NCBI GenBank assembly: GCA_965240325.2
Contig: OZ251230.1
Coordinates: 2,046,001-2,110,000 of the forward strand
Direction: 5' to 3'
DNA length: 64,000 nucleotides
Source: Rebecca billardiae RCC1528
Lineage: Eukaryota > Haptophyta
The stretch's first letter is position 1. The number at the start of each line of letters is the position of its first letter. The translations under genes and the position numbers were made by a program. Below are positions 1-10,207 of this stretch, piece after piece. The notes below the pieces were generated by a model. That model was not told where the DNA came from. It ran no database searches and worked only from the letters and a program-made list of their open reading frames with translations.

Positions 1-1404
1 TGGTGGCGGCGAGGGCGGTGGCAACGGCGGTGGTGGCGAAGGTGGTGGCGAGGGCGGCGGCGAGGGTGGCGGGTGCGGCGGCGGATGTGGCGGCGGGCTC
101 GGAGGTGGCGAGGGTGGCGGCTTCGGCGGTGGGCTGGGGGGCGATGGCGGCGGGAGCGGCTCTGTGCGCGGTGGGGGCGGCGGCGAGGAGGGTGGTGGCG
201 ACGGCGGAGGCGATGGCGGCGGTGACGGTGGCGGCGACGGCGGCGGCCTTGGGGGGGGCGATGGCGGCGGCGATGGTTGTGGCGGCGGCGGCGATGGCGG
301 CGGTGACGGCGGCGGCGACGGAGGGGGCGTCGGCGGCGGCGAAGGCGGCGGTCTCGGCGGAGGCGCAGGCGGGGGAGACGGTGGTGGGCTCGGTGGGGAT
401 GGCGGAGATGCCGGCGGAGGCGAGGGCGGGGGCACCGGCGGTGGCGACGGCGGCGGCCGCGGTGGCGGGCTTGGCGGCGGTGACGGGGGCAACGGCAGTG
501 GCGGCGGGGGCGTGGGTGGCACTGGTGGCGAGGGCGGCGACGGTGGAGGCGGGGGCGGCGATGGCGGCGGACCCGGCGGCGGGCTCGGCGGTGGCTTTGG
601 CGGGCGCGACGGCGGCGGCGGCGATGGGACGGGTGGCGGCGGCGGTGGGAACGGCTCAGTGCGAGGTGGCGGCGGTGGCGCTGGCGGCGGGGCCGGTGGC
701 GAGGGTGGCGGGAACGGCGGGGGCGAGGGCGGCGGGCTCGGCGGCGGCGAGGGCGGCGGGCTCGGCGGCGGGCTCGGCGGTGGGCTCGGCGGCGGCGAAG
801 GCGGCGGCGGGCTTGGCGGCGGACTGGGTGGTGGGCTTGGCGGCGGGCTCGGCGGCGGCGAGGGCGGCGGTGAGGGCGGAGGCGTCGGCGGCGGACTTGG
901 CGGTGGCGAGGGTGGCGGGCTCGGCGGCGGGCTGGGCGGCGGGCTCGGCGGTGGCGGGCTCGGCGGCGGGCTCGGAGGTGGGGTCGGCGGCGAGCCCGGC
1001 GGAGGCGGGCTTGGCGGCGGGCTCGGTGGCGGACTCGGTGGCGGGCTCGGCGGCGGCGGGCTCGGCGGCGGCAGCGGCGGAGGGCTCGGTGGCACCGGCG
1101 GAGGCGTGGGGGGCGACGGCGGTGGTGGCGACGGCAATGGAGGCGGTGGCGTGGGCGGCGCCAGCGGGGGCGGCGGCGAGGGCGGTGGCGAGGGCGGCGG
1201 GCCCGGCGTCGAGCTCAGCTGCCTGCTCGAGCTGCCCCAGCTGCGGCTGGCCGCTGAGGCGGGCCCATCCGCGGGAGTAGCCGTCCCTCGGAGTGTGACG
1301 CCCGGCGCGCCCGCGCTGCGCGGGGCGCCCAGCAGCCAAAGCAGCGTGAAGAGCGCGGCGGCCGGCGGCCGTCGCCTCATCTGCGTTGGAGATGCGGGCG
1401 CCAT
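1..1404 (-). CDS. Secreted proline-rich (SPPP-repeat) protein, 3' part beyond window
   Basis: Reading the minus strand from the ATG at 1404 gives an open frame of 468 codons that runs off the left edge. The N-terminus has a basic start and a hydrophobic core (LFTLLWLL) ending near A-G-A, a plausible signal peptide. About 40 residues of ordinary sequence follow, rich in Ser and Arg. From about 1225 leftwards the frame is almost pure PPPSPPP, with A, T, L, H and K substitutions. The motif PPPRTEPxPPP occurs at about 640-665 and 150-175; close relatives of it occur in the stalk of the giant polycystin-like gene. SPPP rods are typical of hydroxyproline-rich, O-glycosylated cell-wall and pherophorin-like proteins of algae, so an extracellular structural role is inferred. 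Any globular domain would lie outside the window. It is head to head with the sideroflexin gene, 150 bp between ATGs. Confidence 0.6.
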   Translation of the reverse strand, partial: MAPASPTQMRRRPPAAALFTLLWLLGAPRSAGAPGVTLRGTATPADGPASAASRSWGSSSRQLSSTPGPPPSPPPSPPPPLAPPTPPPPLPSPPPPSPPTPPPVPPSPPPLPPPSPPPPSPPPSPPPSPPPSPPPPGSPPTPPPSPPPSPPPPSPPPSPPPSPPPSPPPSPPPTPPPSPPPSPPPSPPPSPPPSPPPSPPPPSPPPSPPPSPPPSPPPSPPPSPPPSPPPFPPPSPPAPPPAPPPPPRTEPFPPPPPPVPSPPPPSRPPKPPPSPPPGPPPSPPPPPPSPPSPPVPPTPPPPLPLPPSPPPSPPPRPPPSPPPVPPPSPPPASPPSPPSPPPSPPPAPPPRPPPSPPPTPPPSPPPSPPPSPPPPQPSPPPSPPPRPPPSPPPSPPPSPPPSPPPSSPPPPPRTEPLPPPSPPSPPPKPPPSPPPSPPPHPPPHPPPSPPPSPPPSPPPPLPPPSPPP

Positions 1405-1554
1405 CGCCCAAATGTTGGCTTCAAAGGCTCAAAAGCTCGATCGCCTGAGTGCCAACCACCTCCTGACCATCCATCCGCCAACTGTTCGATCCGGGACGCC
1501 GGTGGTGACAGTCCGGCTGGCTCCGGAAGCTCGTCTCAAGCTGGCGACGCAATA

Positions 1555-2583
1555 ATGATGGATGTCCTCCCGCGGTTGGTGACGATGACGTTCTCCGACG
1601 ACTCGACGTACGCTGCGCGCCTGCGCCACGTGTTCGGCGCGTGGGATCCGACCCTGCTCGTTGTCCCCCGCGCCACGATCGATCGCTCTCGCCGGCTCGT
1701 GTCGCTCGCCGAGGAGGGTCGCGTCCTCCCTGCCAGCGTCACGCCGGCCGAGCTCACCCGCGCCAAGCAGATTGTCGCCGACGCCGTGCACCCGGTGACC
1801 GGCGACGTGCTGCCGAACTTCTGCCGGAAGTCCAGCGCGATCCCAGTGAACTCGCTCATCGCCGCGGCCATGATCTCCACCTCGTCCGTCAGTGGCACCG
1901 CCGGCCTGCACATCTACTACCAGGCGTACCAGTCGGCCGTGCGGTACGCAAACCACGCGGACGAGCGCCACCCGCTGCAGTCGCGCCGGTTGTGGCTCGG
2001 CTGGGGGTTGGCGACGGGCAGCGCCGTCATGATCGGCGTCGGCGTCGCGCACGCCCTCCGCGACGCGCCGCGCCGCCTCCGCCCGCTGCGCATGGTCGTG
2101 CCGCACCTCGCGGTCGCGTGCGCCGGAGGCATCGGCATCTTCATGCACAACGAGGGCGACGCGCGCGACGGCGTGGAGCTGGTGGACGGGGAGGGCGAGG
2201 TGCGGGGCGTGTCCGTCGAGGCGGGGAGGGCGAGCCTCGGCGCGGCGCTCGCGCTGCACGCCGTCACGCTCCCGGCGTGCCAGCTCCTCCTCCCGCCGCT
2301 CTTCATGCGCTACGCGGCCGGGCCGTGGCTTGCGCAGCTGCCGGGCATGCAGCGGTTGTCGTTTGCGTTCCCGCTCGCGCTGGGGACCACGTTCGTGTGC
2401 GTCGCGGGCGTGGCGCCGCTGGCGACGGCGTGCTTCCCGCGACGGCTTGCCTTCAGCCCCGACATGCTCGAGCCCGAGCTGGCGAGCGCGCTCGCACGGC
2501 CCGTCCAGCCGCAGGCGAGCGGCTCTGACGCGCCCCAGCCGGCTGAGCGGCTGTACTACTACACGGCCAAGGCGCTCTACTGA
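1555..2583 (+). CDS. SFXN: Sideroflexin-family mitochondrial amino-acid transporter
   Basis: The 342-residue single-exon protein starts at tandem ATGs (1555 and 1558). It shows sideroflexin family hallmarks in the right order: a TYAARLRHVFGAWDP segment near residues 19-32 (family pattern: RxxHF followed by a DP), an AK plus HPVTGD motif near 71-84 (family HPDTGE), and QAYQSAVRYANHAD near 123-136, matching the QWxNQSxNAxxNYxN motif. Hydrophobic segments follow to the C-terminus, which ends YYYTAKALY in place of the usual YFNKGL. Family length is about 320 residues. Sideroflexins sit in the mitochondrial inner membrane, and human SFXN1 imports serine for one-carbon metabolism. Substrate here is inferred only. 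The HPVTGD variant keeps the HP-TG core. Confidence 0.85.
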   Translation: MMDVLPRLVTMTFSDDSTYAARLRHVFGAWDPTLLVVPRATIDRSRRLVSLAEEGRVLPASVTPAELTRAKQIVADAVHPVTGDVLPNFCRKSSAIPVNSLIAAAMISTSSVSGTAGLHIYYQAYQSAVRYANHADERHPLQSRRLWLGWGLATGSAVMIGVGVAHALRDAPRRLRPLRMVVPHLAVACAGGIGIFMHNEGDARDGVELVDGEGEVRGVSVEAGRASLGAALALHAVTLPACQLLLPPLFMRYAAGPWLAQLPGMQRLSFAFPLALGTTFVCVAGVAPLATACFPRRLAFSPDMLEPELASALARPVQPQASGSDAPQPAERLYYYTAKALY

Positions 2584-2833
2584 GTACTGACCCGCGCCAT
2601 CTCGAGAGGGCGCGTGGATCGGCTGGCAGCTCTGGGCCCGGGCGATGCAGGTGTTCCGCGCTTGGCGGCGTGGCGCAGCTACGGGTCAGCGGGCATTTGC
2701 TCAGCTGCGGCAGGGGGCGGCCTCAGGGGCTGCAGTCCGTGGACACTCATGCACACGCTGATTCGCACACGGGGTCCACTCAGTGATCACGGTCCAGCGG
2801 CGGCGTCCGCCCATGCGCCGGACGCAGTGCATA
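2584..2833. other. Intergenic spacer, no gene seen
   Basis: This is the 3' flank of the sideroflexin gene up to an AT microsatellite. Only short open frames with no recognisable product are present. Confidence 0.5.
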
Positions 2834-2844
2834 TGTATATATAA

Positions 2845-2882
<38 letters not shown>
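2834..2882. repeat. (AT)n microsatellite
   Basis: Nearly pure alternating AT of about 45 bp. It lies directly left of the first GTCAGTTGTATTGCCG motif and so marks the left margin of the repeat block. Confidence 0.9.
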
Positions 2883-2884
<2 letters not shown>

Positions 2885-2892
2885 GAGCCGAC

Positions 2893-2937
2893 GTCAGTTG
2901 TATTGCCGCTTTGGATAGTGTGGTCAGTTGTATTGCC
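2893..2937 (+). repeat. Two direct copies of the GTCA-N5-ATTGCC motif
   Basis: GTCAGTTGTATTGCCG at 2893 and GTCAGTTGTATTGCC at 2923, exactly 30 bp apart. Repeat Y begins at the end of the second copy. Confidence 0.8.
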
Positions 2938-3129
2938 ACAAGCGGTCCTTGTTCCTTGTTCGCCGCATGATTGTAGTATGTTATGCCCACTGCTACGCAG
3001 TCACCAGATCGGCGACGTCGTCGACAGTTGGGATACCTCCAAGTGGAGGCCCGAGTGGTTTCCAGGTTGCAGCCCACTGTGCCACCAGGGTACTTGCGGC
3101 TGCGACGTGTTTGCCGCGCTGACGTTCCC
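2937..3129 (+). repeat. Repeat Y, copy 1
   Basis: About 193 bp, essentially identical to 8030-8214 except for an 8-bp insertion in this copy near 3060. It abuts the GTCA-N5-ATTGCC motif on the left and introduces the long array on the right. No open frame of note. Confidence 0.9.
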
Positions 3130-3339
3130 CGCACACAGTAACCGCCCACCCGGGCGCGGACGCACTGCCCACAGTGCCGCCCGCGAGCCAGGGGCCCGCC
3201 GTCTCGGACCGCCAGCCGAAGCGCATGCGCCGGACCGGAGCTGCACTACGCAGGGCCCTGCGCAGAGCCCCAGCCGGCCACCTTGTACAGCAGAGGTGGT
3301 AGGAGCACATCCTGCACAATGCAGGGAATTCCGGCTCGG

Positions 3340-6300
3340 GCAGACTGCCCCTTCTGCATGCTGCTGCAGGAAACCGTGCGCCGACTGCCGCACGGGCGAC
3401 TGCCGCACGTCCAGCATTGCAGGAAAGCAGCGGCTCCAGCCAAGCCGGGCAGCTGCCCCGTGACCTGCAGCAGGAAACCGCGCGTGCCGGTGTAACGAGC
3501 AGGCTCTGCTGCATGCTGCAGCGACCTCGGTCTGCAGAGGGCTTGCTGGGCTCTTGACACGAGGCACGAGGCACGATGCTCTCCAGCTGGCGTCTTGACC
3601 AGCAGCATCTGCACCTGCTGCGGCCTGGCGGGCCGCTGGGGGAGGGTCGTAGCAGAACCCCCTTCCTGTGCCAGCTCCGAGAGCCTCAGGTCTGTCGTTC
3701 AGTGCGAGTGCACGACCCTGCACGGGCTCCAGCGGCCTGCGGGCCGGGTTCCGCGCCGGCTGGGCTGCTGCCCCTTCTGCACGCTGCAGGAAAGTCGCTC
3801 GGGCTGGGCTGCTGCCCGTCTGCATGAGCAGGAAGGCAGCTCGGGTTGACCGCCCCTTCTGCATACTGCTGCAGGAAATCACATATGCCTGTGTTGCCTG
3901 GCCGCTGCCTGCGGGTAGTGGCGCCTGCTGCGTGTTAGCCCCGGCAAGGCGAGTGCGATGTGCCGCGCCGTCTAGGCTGCGGCCCCTTGTGCATGCTGCA
4001 GGAAAGCAGCTCGGGCTGGCAGCTGCCTGCGGGCAGCGGCGCCTGCGGAGTGCTAAACCCTTACACTGCGAACGCGATGTTCCGCGCCGGCTGGGATGTG
4101 GCCCCTTCTGCATGCTGCAGGAAAGCCGCTCAGGCTGGGCTGCTGCCCCCTCTGCATGCTGCAGGAAAGCCGCTCGCGGGCTGGCAGCTGCCTGCGGGCA
4201 GCGGCGCCTGCGGAGTGCGAAGCCTTTGACACGCCGAACGCTATGTTCCGCGCCGGCTGGGCTGCGGCCCCTTCTGCATGCTGCAGGAAAGCCGCCCGGG
4301 CTGTACACGGCTACACGCCCACGGCGAGCGCGAGTTCCGCTCTGGCTGGGATGCTGCCCCTTCTGCATGCTGCAGGAAAGCCGCTCGGGCTGGCAGCTGC
4401 CGGCGGGCAGCGGCGCCTGCAGAGTGCTAAGCTCTTGACACTGCAAGCGCGATGTTCCGCGCTGGCTGGGCGGCTGCCCCTTCTGCATACTGCAGGAAAG
4501 CCGCTCGGGCTGGCTGCCCTTCTGCATGCTGCTGCAGGAAATCGCATCACAATGATGCCTGTTTTGTAAGGCTGCTGCCTGCTGGCAGTCGCGCTTGCGG
4601 CTGCGGTTTGCTGAGCCAGGGGCTCGACACTGCCAGCGCGATGTGCAGCGCCGGCTGGGCAGCTGCCCCTTCTGCATGCTGCAGGAAAGCCGCTCGGGCT
4701 GGCGGCTGCCTGCGGGCAGCGGCGCCTGCGAAGTGCTAAGCCCTCGACACTGCGAGCGCGTGTTCGGCGCCGGCTGGGCTGCTGCCCCTTCTGCATGCTG
4801 CAGGAAAGCCGCTCTGGCTGGGCTGCTGCCCCTTCTGCATGCTGCAGGAAAGCCGCTCTGGCTGGGCTGGGGCCCCTTTGCATGCCTCAGTGCTGCAGGA
4901 AATCACACATGCATGCCTGTGTTGCCTGGCAGCTGCCTGCGGGAAGCGGCGCCTGCGGAGTGCTAAGCCCTTGACACTGCGAACGCGATGTTCAGCACCA
5001 GCTGGGCTGCGGCCCCTTCTGCATGCTGCAGAAAAGCAGCTTGGGCTGTACACGGCAAGCGCGAGTTCCGCGCCGGCTGGGCTGCTGCCCCTTCGCCTGC
5101 TGAAGGACAGCCGCTCTGGCTGGGCTGCTGCCCCTTCAGCATGCTGCAGGAAAGCCTCTCTCGGGCTGGCAGCTGCCCGCGGGCAGCGGCGCCTGCAGAG
5201 TGCTAAGCTCTTGACACGGCGAGCGCGAGTTCCGCGCCGGCTGGGCTGCTGCCCCTTCTGCATACTGCACGAAGGCCGCTCGGGCTGGCTGCCCCTTCTG
5301 CATGCTGCTGCAGGAAATCGCACCACATGCCTGTTTTGCCAGGCTGCTGCCTGCAGGCAGCCGCGCTTGCGGCTGTGGTTTGCTGAGCCAGGGGCTCGAC
5401 ACTGCGAGCGCAATATGCCGTGCCGGCTGGGCAGCTGCCCCTTTCTGCATGCTGCAGGAAAGCAGCTCGGGCTGGCAGCTGCCTGCGGGCAGCGGCGCCT
5501 GCGGAGTGCTAAGCCCTCGACACTGCGAGCGCGTTGTTCGGCGCCGGCTGGGCTGCTGCCCCTTCTGCATGCTGCAGGAAAGCCGCTCTGGCTGGGCTGG
5601 CGGGGCCCCTTCTGCATGCCTCAGTGCTGCAGGAAATCACACATGCATGGCTGTGTTGCCTGGCAGCTGCCTGCGGGCATCGGCGCCTGCGGAGTGCTAA
5701 GCCCTTGACACTGCGAACGCGATGTTCAGCACCAGCTGGGCTGCGGCCCCTTCTGCATGCTGCAGAAAAGCAGCTCGGGCTGTACACGGCAAGCGCAAGT
5801 TCCGCGCCGGCTGGGCTGCTGCCCCTTCGCCTGCTGAAGGACAGCCGCTCTGGCTGGGCTGCTGCCCCTTCTGCATGCTGCAGGAAAGCCTCTCTCTGGC
5901 TGGCAGCTGCCGGCGGGCAGCGGCGCCTGCAGAGTGCTGAGCTCTTGACACGGCGAACGCGAGTTCCGCGCCGGCTGGGCTGCTGCCCCTTCTTCATACT
6001 GCAGGAAAGCCGCTCGGGCTGGCTGCCCCTTCTGCATGCTGCTGCAGGAAATCGCATCACAATGATGCCTGTTTTGTAAGGCTGCTGCCTGCTGGCAGTC
6101 GCGCTTGCGGCTGCGGTTTGCTGAGCCAGGGGCTCGACACTGCCAGCGCGATGTGCAGCGCCGGCTGGGCAGCTGCCCCTTCTGCATGCTGCAGGAAAGC
6201 CGCTCGGGCTGGCGGCTGCCTGCGGGCAGCGGCGCCTGCGAAGTGCTAAGCCCTCGACACTGCGAGCGCGTGTTCGGCGCCGGCTGGGCTGCTGCCCCTT

Positions 6301-7300
6301 CTGCATGCTGCAGGAAAGCCGCTCTGGCTGGGCTGCTGCCCCTTCTGCATGCTGCAGGAAAGCCGCTTGGGCTGGCAGCTGCCTGCTGGCAGCGGCGCCT
6401 GCGGAGTGCTAAGCCCTTGACACTGTGAACGAGATGTGCCGCGCCGGCTGGGCTGCTGCCCCTTCACCGCGCCGGCTGGGCTGCTGCCCCTTCACCTGCT
6501 GAAGGAAAGCCGCTCGGGCTGGGCTGCTGCCCCTTCTGCCTGCTGCAGGAAAGCCGCTCGTGGGCTGGCAGCTGCCTGCTGGCAGCGGCGCCTGCGGAGT
6601 GCTAAGCCCTTGACACTGCAAGCGCGTTGTTCGGCGCCGGCTGGGCTGCTGCCCCTTCTGCATGCTGCAGGAAAGCCGCTCTGGCTGGGCTGCTGCCCCT
6701 TCTGCCTGCTGCAGGAAAGCCGCTCGTGGGCTGGCAGCTGCCTGCTGGCAGCGGTGCGTGCTGAGTGCTAAGCTCTTGACACGGCGAGCGCGATGTTCCG
6801 CGCCGGCTGGGCTGCTGCCCCTTCTGCATACTGCAGGAAAGCCGCTCGGGCCGGCTGCCCTTCTGCATGCTGCTGCAGGAAATCGCATCGCCTGCGGCTG
6901 CGGTTTGCTTAGCCAGGGGCTTGACACTGCACGTGCAATGTGCAGCGCCGGCTGGGCCGCTGCCCCTTCTTCCGCATGATGATGCAGGGAAGCCGCTCGG
7001 GCTGACTGCACTTTCTGCATGCTGCTGCAGTAAATAAGGCACGCCTGTGTTGCTTGGCAGCTGCCTGCTGGCAGCTGCGCCTGTGGTGTGCTGAGCCCTT
7101 GGCACTGTGAGCGCGATGTTCCGTGCCATTGCAGGGCAGCTGCCCCTTCCTCTGCATGATCGATGATGCAGGAAATTAGCTCGGGCTGGCTGCCCCTTCT
7201 GCCTCCTGCTGCAGGCGATCACGCATGCCTGTGTTGCCCTGCAGGCAGCTGCCTGTGGGCAGCGGCGCCTGCAGCTTGCAGGGCCCTCGAAACTGCGATC
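3340..7300. repeat. Complex tandem array of SphI/PstI-type units (about 40 copies)
   Basis: The core CTGCATGCTGCAGGAAA (or a longer variant with an extra CTG) recurs roughly 40 times at irregular 45-170 bp spacing. It alternates with CCGGCTGGGCTGCTGCC and with GCTGCCTGCGGGCAGC, which can fold as a 6-bp stem with a TGCG loop. Higher-order duplications are visible: a block near 4980 recurs near 5714, and a block near 4541 recurs near 6051. Open frames exist in all phases because the units lack stops. They have no domain and no consistent frame, so the array is judged non-coding. Confidence 0.85.
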
Positions 7301-7365
7301 GCAGTGGTTCCTTGCCTGATTAGCGGCTTTGCACAGCCGAATGCCAGCGTCGGTTGCAACTTGTG

Positions 7366-7556
7366 ACTCCGACCCGTCATCGCTCCGACCCGTCATCGCT
7401 CCTCCGACCAGTCATCGCCTCGCCACTCTCCGACCTCAAACCCCCACCTTCGACCTGGAAGACTCGCCCTGCCTCCGACCCGTCATCGCGCTCCGACCCG
7501 CCATTGCGCCTCCAACCAGTCATCGCCTCACCACTCTCCGACCTGCCTCCGATGCG
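7366..7556 (+). repeat. Short tandem repeat of CTCCGACCCGTCATCG type
   Basis: The 16-bp motif and near variants (CTCCGACCAGTCATCG) recur about six times, in two sub-blocks that are themselves near duplicates of each other. Confidence 0.75.
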
Positions 7557-7814
7557 CCAACGTCGTCATCTCCTTCGTCAGCAAAGACAATATGAGGCCC
7601 TCAGGCCATGCTCAAGCACACACTCGCGCCATCGGCATCTTGGAGTGAGCTGCTCGCTGGCGCCCAACCAGTGCCCTGTGTCGACTGCCTGCTGGCAGTG
7701 AGAGAGCCACCCTTGCGGTGGTAGTGCATAGCCAGCACTGGTGTCAGCTCCTGCTGGGGCCAGTGGTGAGCACCCTCAGCTGCTTGCCTGGTAGTCAGGG
7801 TGGGTGGGTGGGAG

Positions 7815-8031
7815 GATTTGCCACAATGAATGCCCTTTGCTGCTGCGGCGCTGCGTGCCGCCATTTGCGGCAACCTCGTGCCTGCTGCTTGGGGCGATAA
7901 TCGCTGAGCTCTGGGCTCTGAGTCCTGCTGCTCCGGATTCTGCGGCTGGATTTGCACAGCGCTTGCGTCTCCAGTACATTGCGGACCCCTTGTGAGCTTC
8001 GCGCCAGACCCACCAAACCAACTGCACAACA
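7815..8031 (+). repeat. Repeat X, copy 1
   Basis: 217 bp, apparently identical to 9762-9978. It joins directly onto repeat Y copy 2 at 8030, sharing the bases CACA at the junction. Confidence 0.9.
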
Positions 8032-8214
8032 CAAGCGGTCCTTGTTCCTTGTTCGCCGCATGATTGTAGTATGTTATGCCCACTGCTACGCAGTCACCAG
8101 ATCGGCGACGTCGTCGACAGTTGGGATACCTCCAAGTGGAGGCCCGAGTGGTTGCAGCCCACTGTGCCACCAGGGTACTTGCGGCTGCGACGTGTTTGCC
8201 GCGCTGACGTTCCC
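8030..8214 (+). repeat. Repeat Y, copy 2
   Basis: 185-bp copy of 2937-3129 lacking the 8-bp insertion. Here Y follows X head to tail instead of following the GTCA-N5-ATTGCC motif. Confidence 0.9.
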
Positions 8215-8898
8215 AATCGTTCCACAGGGGCGTCGGGTGGCTGTGCTTGTAGGGTCGGGGACCGTAATCCGTATCCCAACTGCACGATGCGCACGGTGGC
8301 GGTGTTCGTTTTTCGATTGCTTTGCTGCCTTTGGCTTTGACGACGACGAGGCAGGCGTTGAGCGGCCTCTCGGCTGCTGCAAGGGCCTTGGCTGCGGCCT
8401 ACCGGCACGGCCCGTGCTGCCTGGCAGGCCAGTGCGCTGATAGCAACGTAGCGGCCCTGCTGTATACCCAGGTTCCAGCAAGTAAGCGGCAGTGCAGGCC
8501 TGCTGGTCTCCAGCGGCCTGCTCAGGCCTAATTAGCAAGGCAGGCTCTGCCGGCCTTGCCCGTATGCTGCAGTGCCAAGTGGATCTGCCTGCTGCAGCCA
8601 GCGGGCTTGCGCCTTGCTGCTCGGCGGAGCTGCCTCACTGCACGGCGAGCGCCGGACGGACAGCCATGGTCCGCACCGGCTGGGCATCCACCCCTTCTGC
8701 ATGACGATATGCAGGAAATCCGCGTATGCCTTATTGGGCGGCTGATGAATGCACCTTTCGCGTAGTACTGCTAGTGCAAGTACTATTGATGCTTAGCAGG
8801 AAGTCACACATGCCTGTGTTAGGTGTTGCCTGGCTGCTGCCTGCGGGCACAAGCGGCACCTGCAGCGTGCTAAGCCCTTGCCTCGACGGCCTGCGGGC

Positions 8899-9385
8899 CG
8901 GAGGACGGTGGAGGACGCTTGCGAGTCCTGGGCAAGGCTCAGGCGGAGCTCTTGCGGGCCGGGTTCTAGGGCCCGGCGGGCCGCAAAGAGCAGCCTCGAC
9001 GGCCGCAGGCCGGAGGACGGTGGAGCAGAGCAGCCTCGACGGCCGCGGGCCGGAGGACGGTGGAGCAGAGCAGCCTCGACGGCCGCGGGCCGGAGGACGG
9101 TGGAGCAGAGCAGCCTCGACGGCCGCTGGCCGGAGGACGGTGGAGCAGAGCAGCCTCGACGGCCGCTGGCCGGAGGACGGTGGAGCAGAGCAGCCTCGAC
9201 GGCCGCGGGCCGGAGGACGGTGGAGCAGAGCAGCCTCGACGGCCGCTGGCCGGAGGACGGTGGAGCAGAGCAGCCTCGACGGCCGCGGGCCGGAGGACGG
9301 TGGAGCAGAGCAGCCTCGACGGCCGCTGGCCGGAGGACGATGGAGGACGTTTGCGAGTCCTGGGCAAGGCTCAAGCGGAGCTCTT
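8899..9385 (+). repeat. 40-bp minisatellite with matching flanks
   Basis: Units begin CGGAGGACGGTGGAGCAGAG at 9011, 9051, 9091, 9131, 9171, 9211, 9251 and 9291, eight 40-bp copies. They differ mainly by one base (CGCGGGC versus CGCTGGC) near the unit end. The run is bracketed by a roughly 55-bp flanking segment present both at about 8899-8953 and 9331-9385. Because 40 is not a multiple of three, the encoded peptide would shift frame from unit to unit, so a coding role is unlikely. Confidence 0.9.
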
Positions 9386-9539
9386 GACACGTGCGCGATG
9401 ACGAAGGCCTGCGGGCCTTTGGGAGCCTCCCTCGCCGCGCGAGAGGGTCTGAGCAATGCACGAGCGCCTGGCAGCGCTCGGTGCGGCGGCCGTGGGCCGA
9501 GAGAGCTGTTGAGGGGGGGGCTGCTGCGGGCTGGGCTGC

Positions 9540-9700
9540 AGCCCCTTCTGCCTGCTGCAGGAAGCCGTGCGGGCTGGGCTGCGGCCCCTTCTGCATGCTG
9601 CAGGAAAGCCGCTCGGGCTGACTGGGCACCTGCCACTTCTGCACGCTGCTGCAGGAAATCACGCATGCCTGTGTTGCCCGGCCGCTGCCCGCGGGCAGCG
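9540..9700. repeat. Short outlier of the CTGCATGCTGCAGGAAA array
   Basis: Three or four units of the same family as 3340-7300. They lie between the 40-bp minisatellite and repeat X copy 2, so the second composite carries a much shorter version of the array. Confidence 0.8.
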
Positions 9701-9761
9701 GAGCCTGCGCCTGCGCGTGCGAAGGAATCGGCCGCCGACGCACGCGCACGGACGCCGACGC

Positions 9762-9978
9762 GATTTGCCACAATGAATGCCCTTTGCTGCTGCGGCGCTG
9801 CGTGCCGCCATTTGCGGCAACCTCGTGCCTGCTGCTTGGGGCGATAATCGCTGAGCTCTGGGCTCTGAGTCCTGCTGCTCCGGATTCTGCGGCTGGATTT
9901 GCACAGCGCTTGCGTCTCCAGTACATTGCGGACCCCTTGTGAGCTTCGCGCCAGACCCACCAAACCAACTGCACAACA
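9762..9978 (+). repeat. Repeat X, copy 2
   Basis: 217-bp copy of 7815-8031. It is followed 23 bp later by the GTCA-N5-ATTGCC motif cluster. Confidence 0.9.
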
Positions 9979-10000
9979 AAAGCACGTTATGACTACCGTG

Positions 10001-10207
10001 GTCAGTTGTATTGCCGTTTTCAGTAGTATGGGTCAAGAATATTGCCGCTTTTGGATAGTGTGTCAACAATATTGCCCCTCAAATACTGGGTTCAAACCAA
10101 TGACCCTTTCACACTACTTGGTTCACGAATATTGCCGTTTTCGAGCTTGAACATAGTCTGCTCAGAAATATTGCCCTTTCCATAACTATGTGTCAGTTGT
10201 ATTGCCG
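10001..10207 (+). repeat. Cluster of direct GTCA-N5-ATTGCC motifs, about 30-bp period
   Basis: Copies start at 10001, 10032, 10062, 10122, 10161 and 10192, with a decayed one near 10091. Spacing is 29-39 bp, mostly 30-31. The first and last are exact GTCAGTTGTATTGCCG; inner ones vary at the N5 positions. Confidence 0.85.

Noticed and set aside
164-1555. Glycine-rich plus-strand open frame at the left edge
   Set aside because: Shadow of the minus-strand SPPP protein, which has an ATG and a signal peptide; the plus frame ends in unrelated sequence.
3001-4677. Long open frames (up to about 560 codons) within the tandem array encoding Cys/Arg/Ala-rich peptides such as AACRRGS
   Set aside because: Open frames exist in all phases of the array, units are not multiples of three, and no domain or consistent start is seen.
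8731-9963. Open frames over the 40-bp minisatellite reading GGRWSRAASTAAG
   Set aside because: The 40-bp unit shifts frame each copy, so the apparent repeats arise from stop-free DNA and not from a conserved protein.
10001-10207. CRISPR-like array because of the 30-bp period
   Set aside because: Repeats are only about 16 bp and degenerate, the spacers are AT/GC-mixed fillers of 14-15 bp with similarity to each other, inverted copies occur nearby, and the DNA is eukaryotic with no cas genes.
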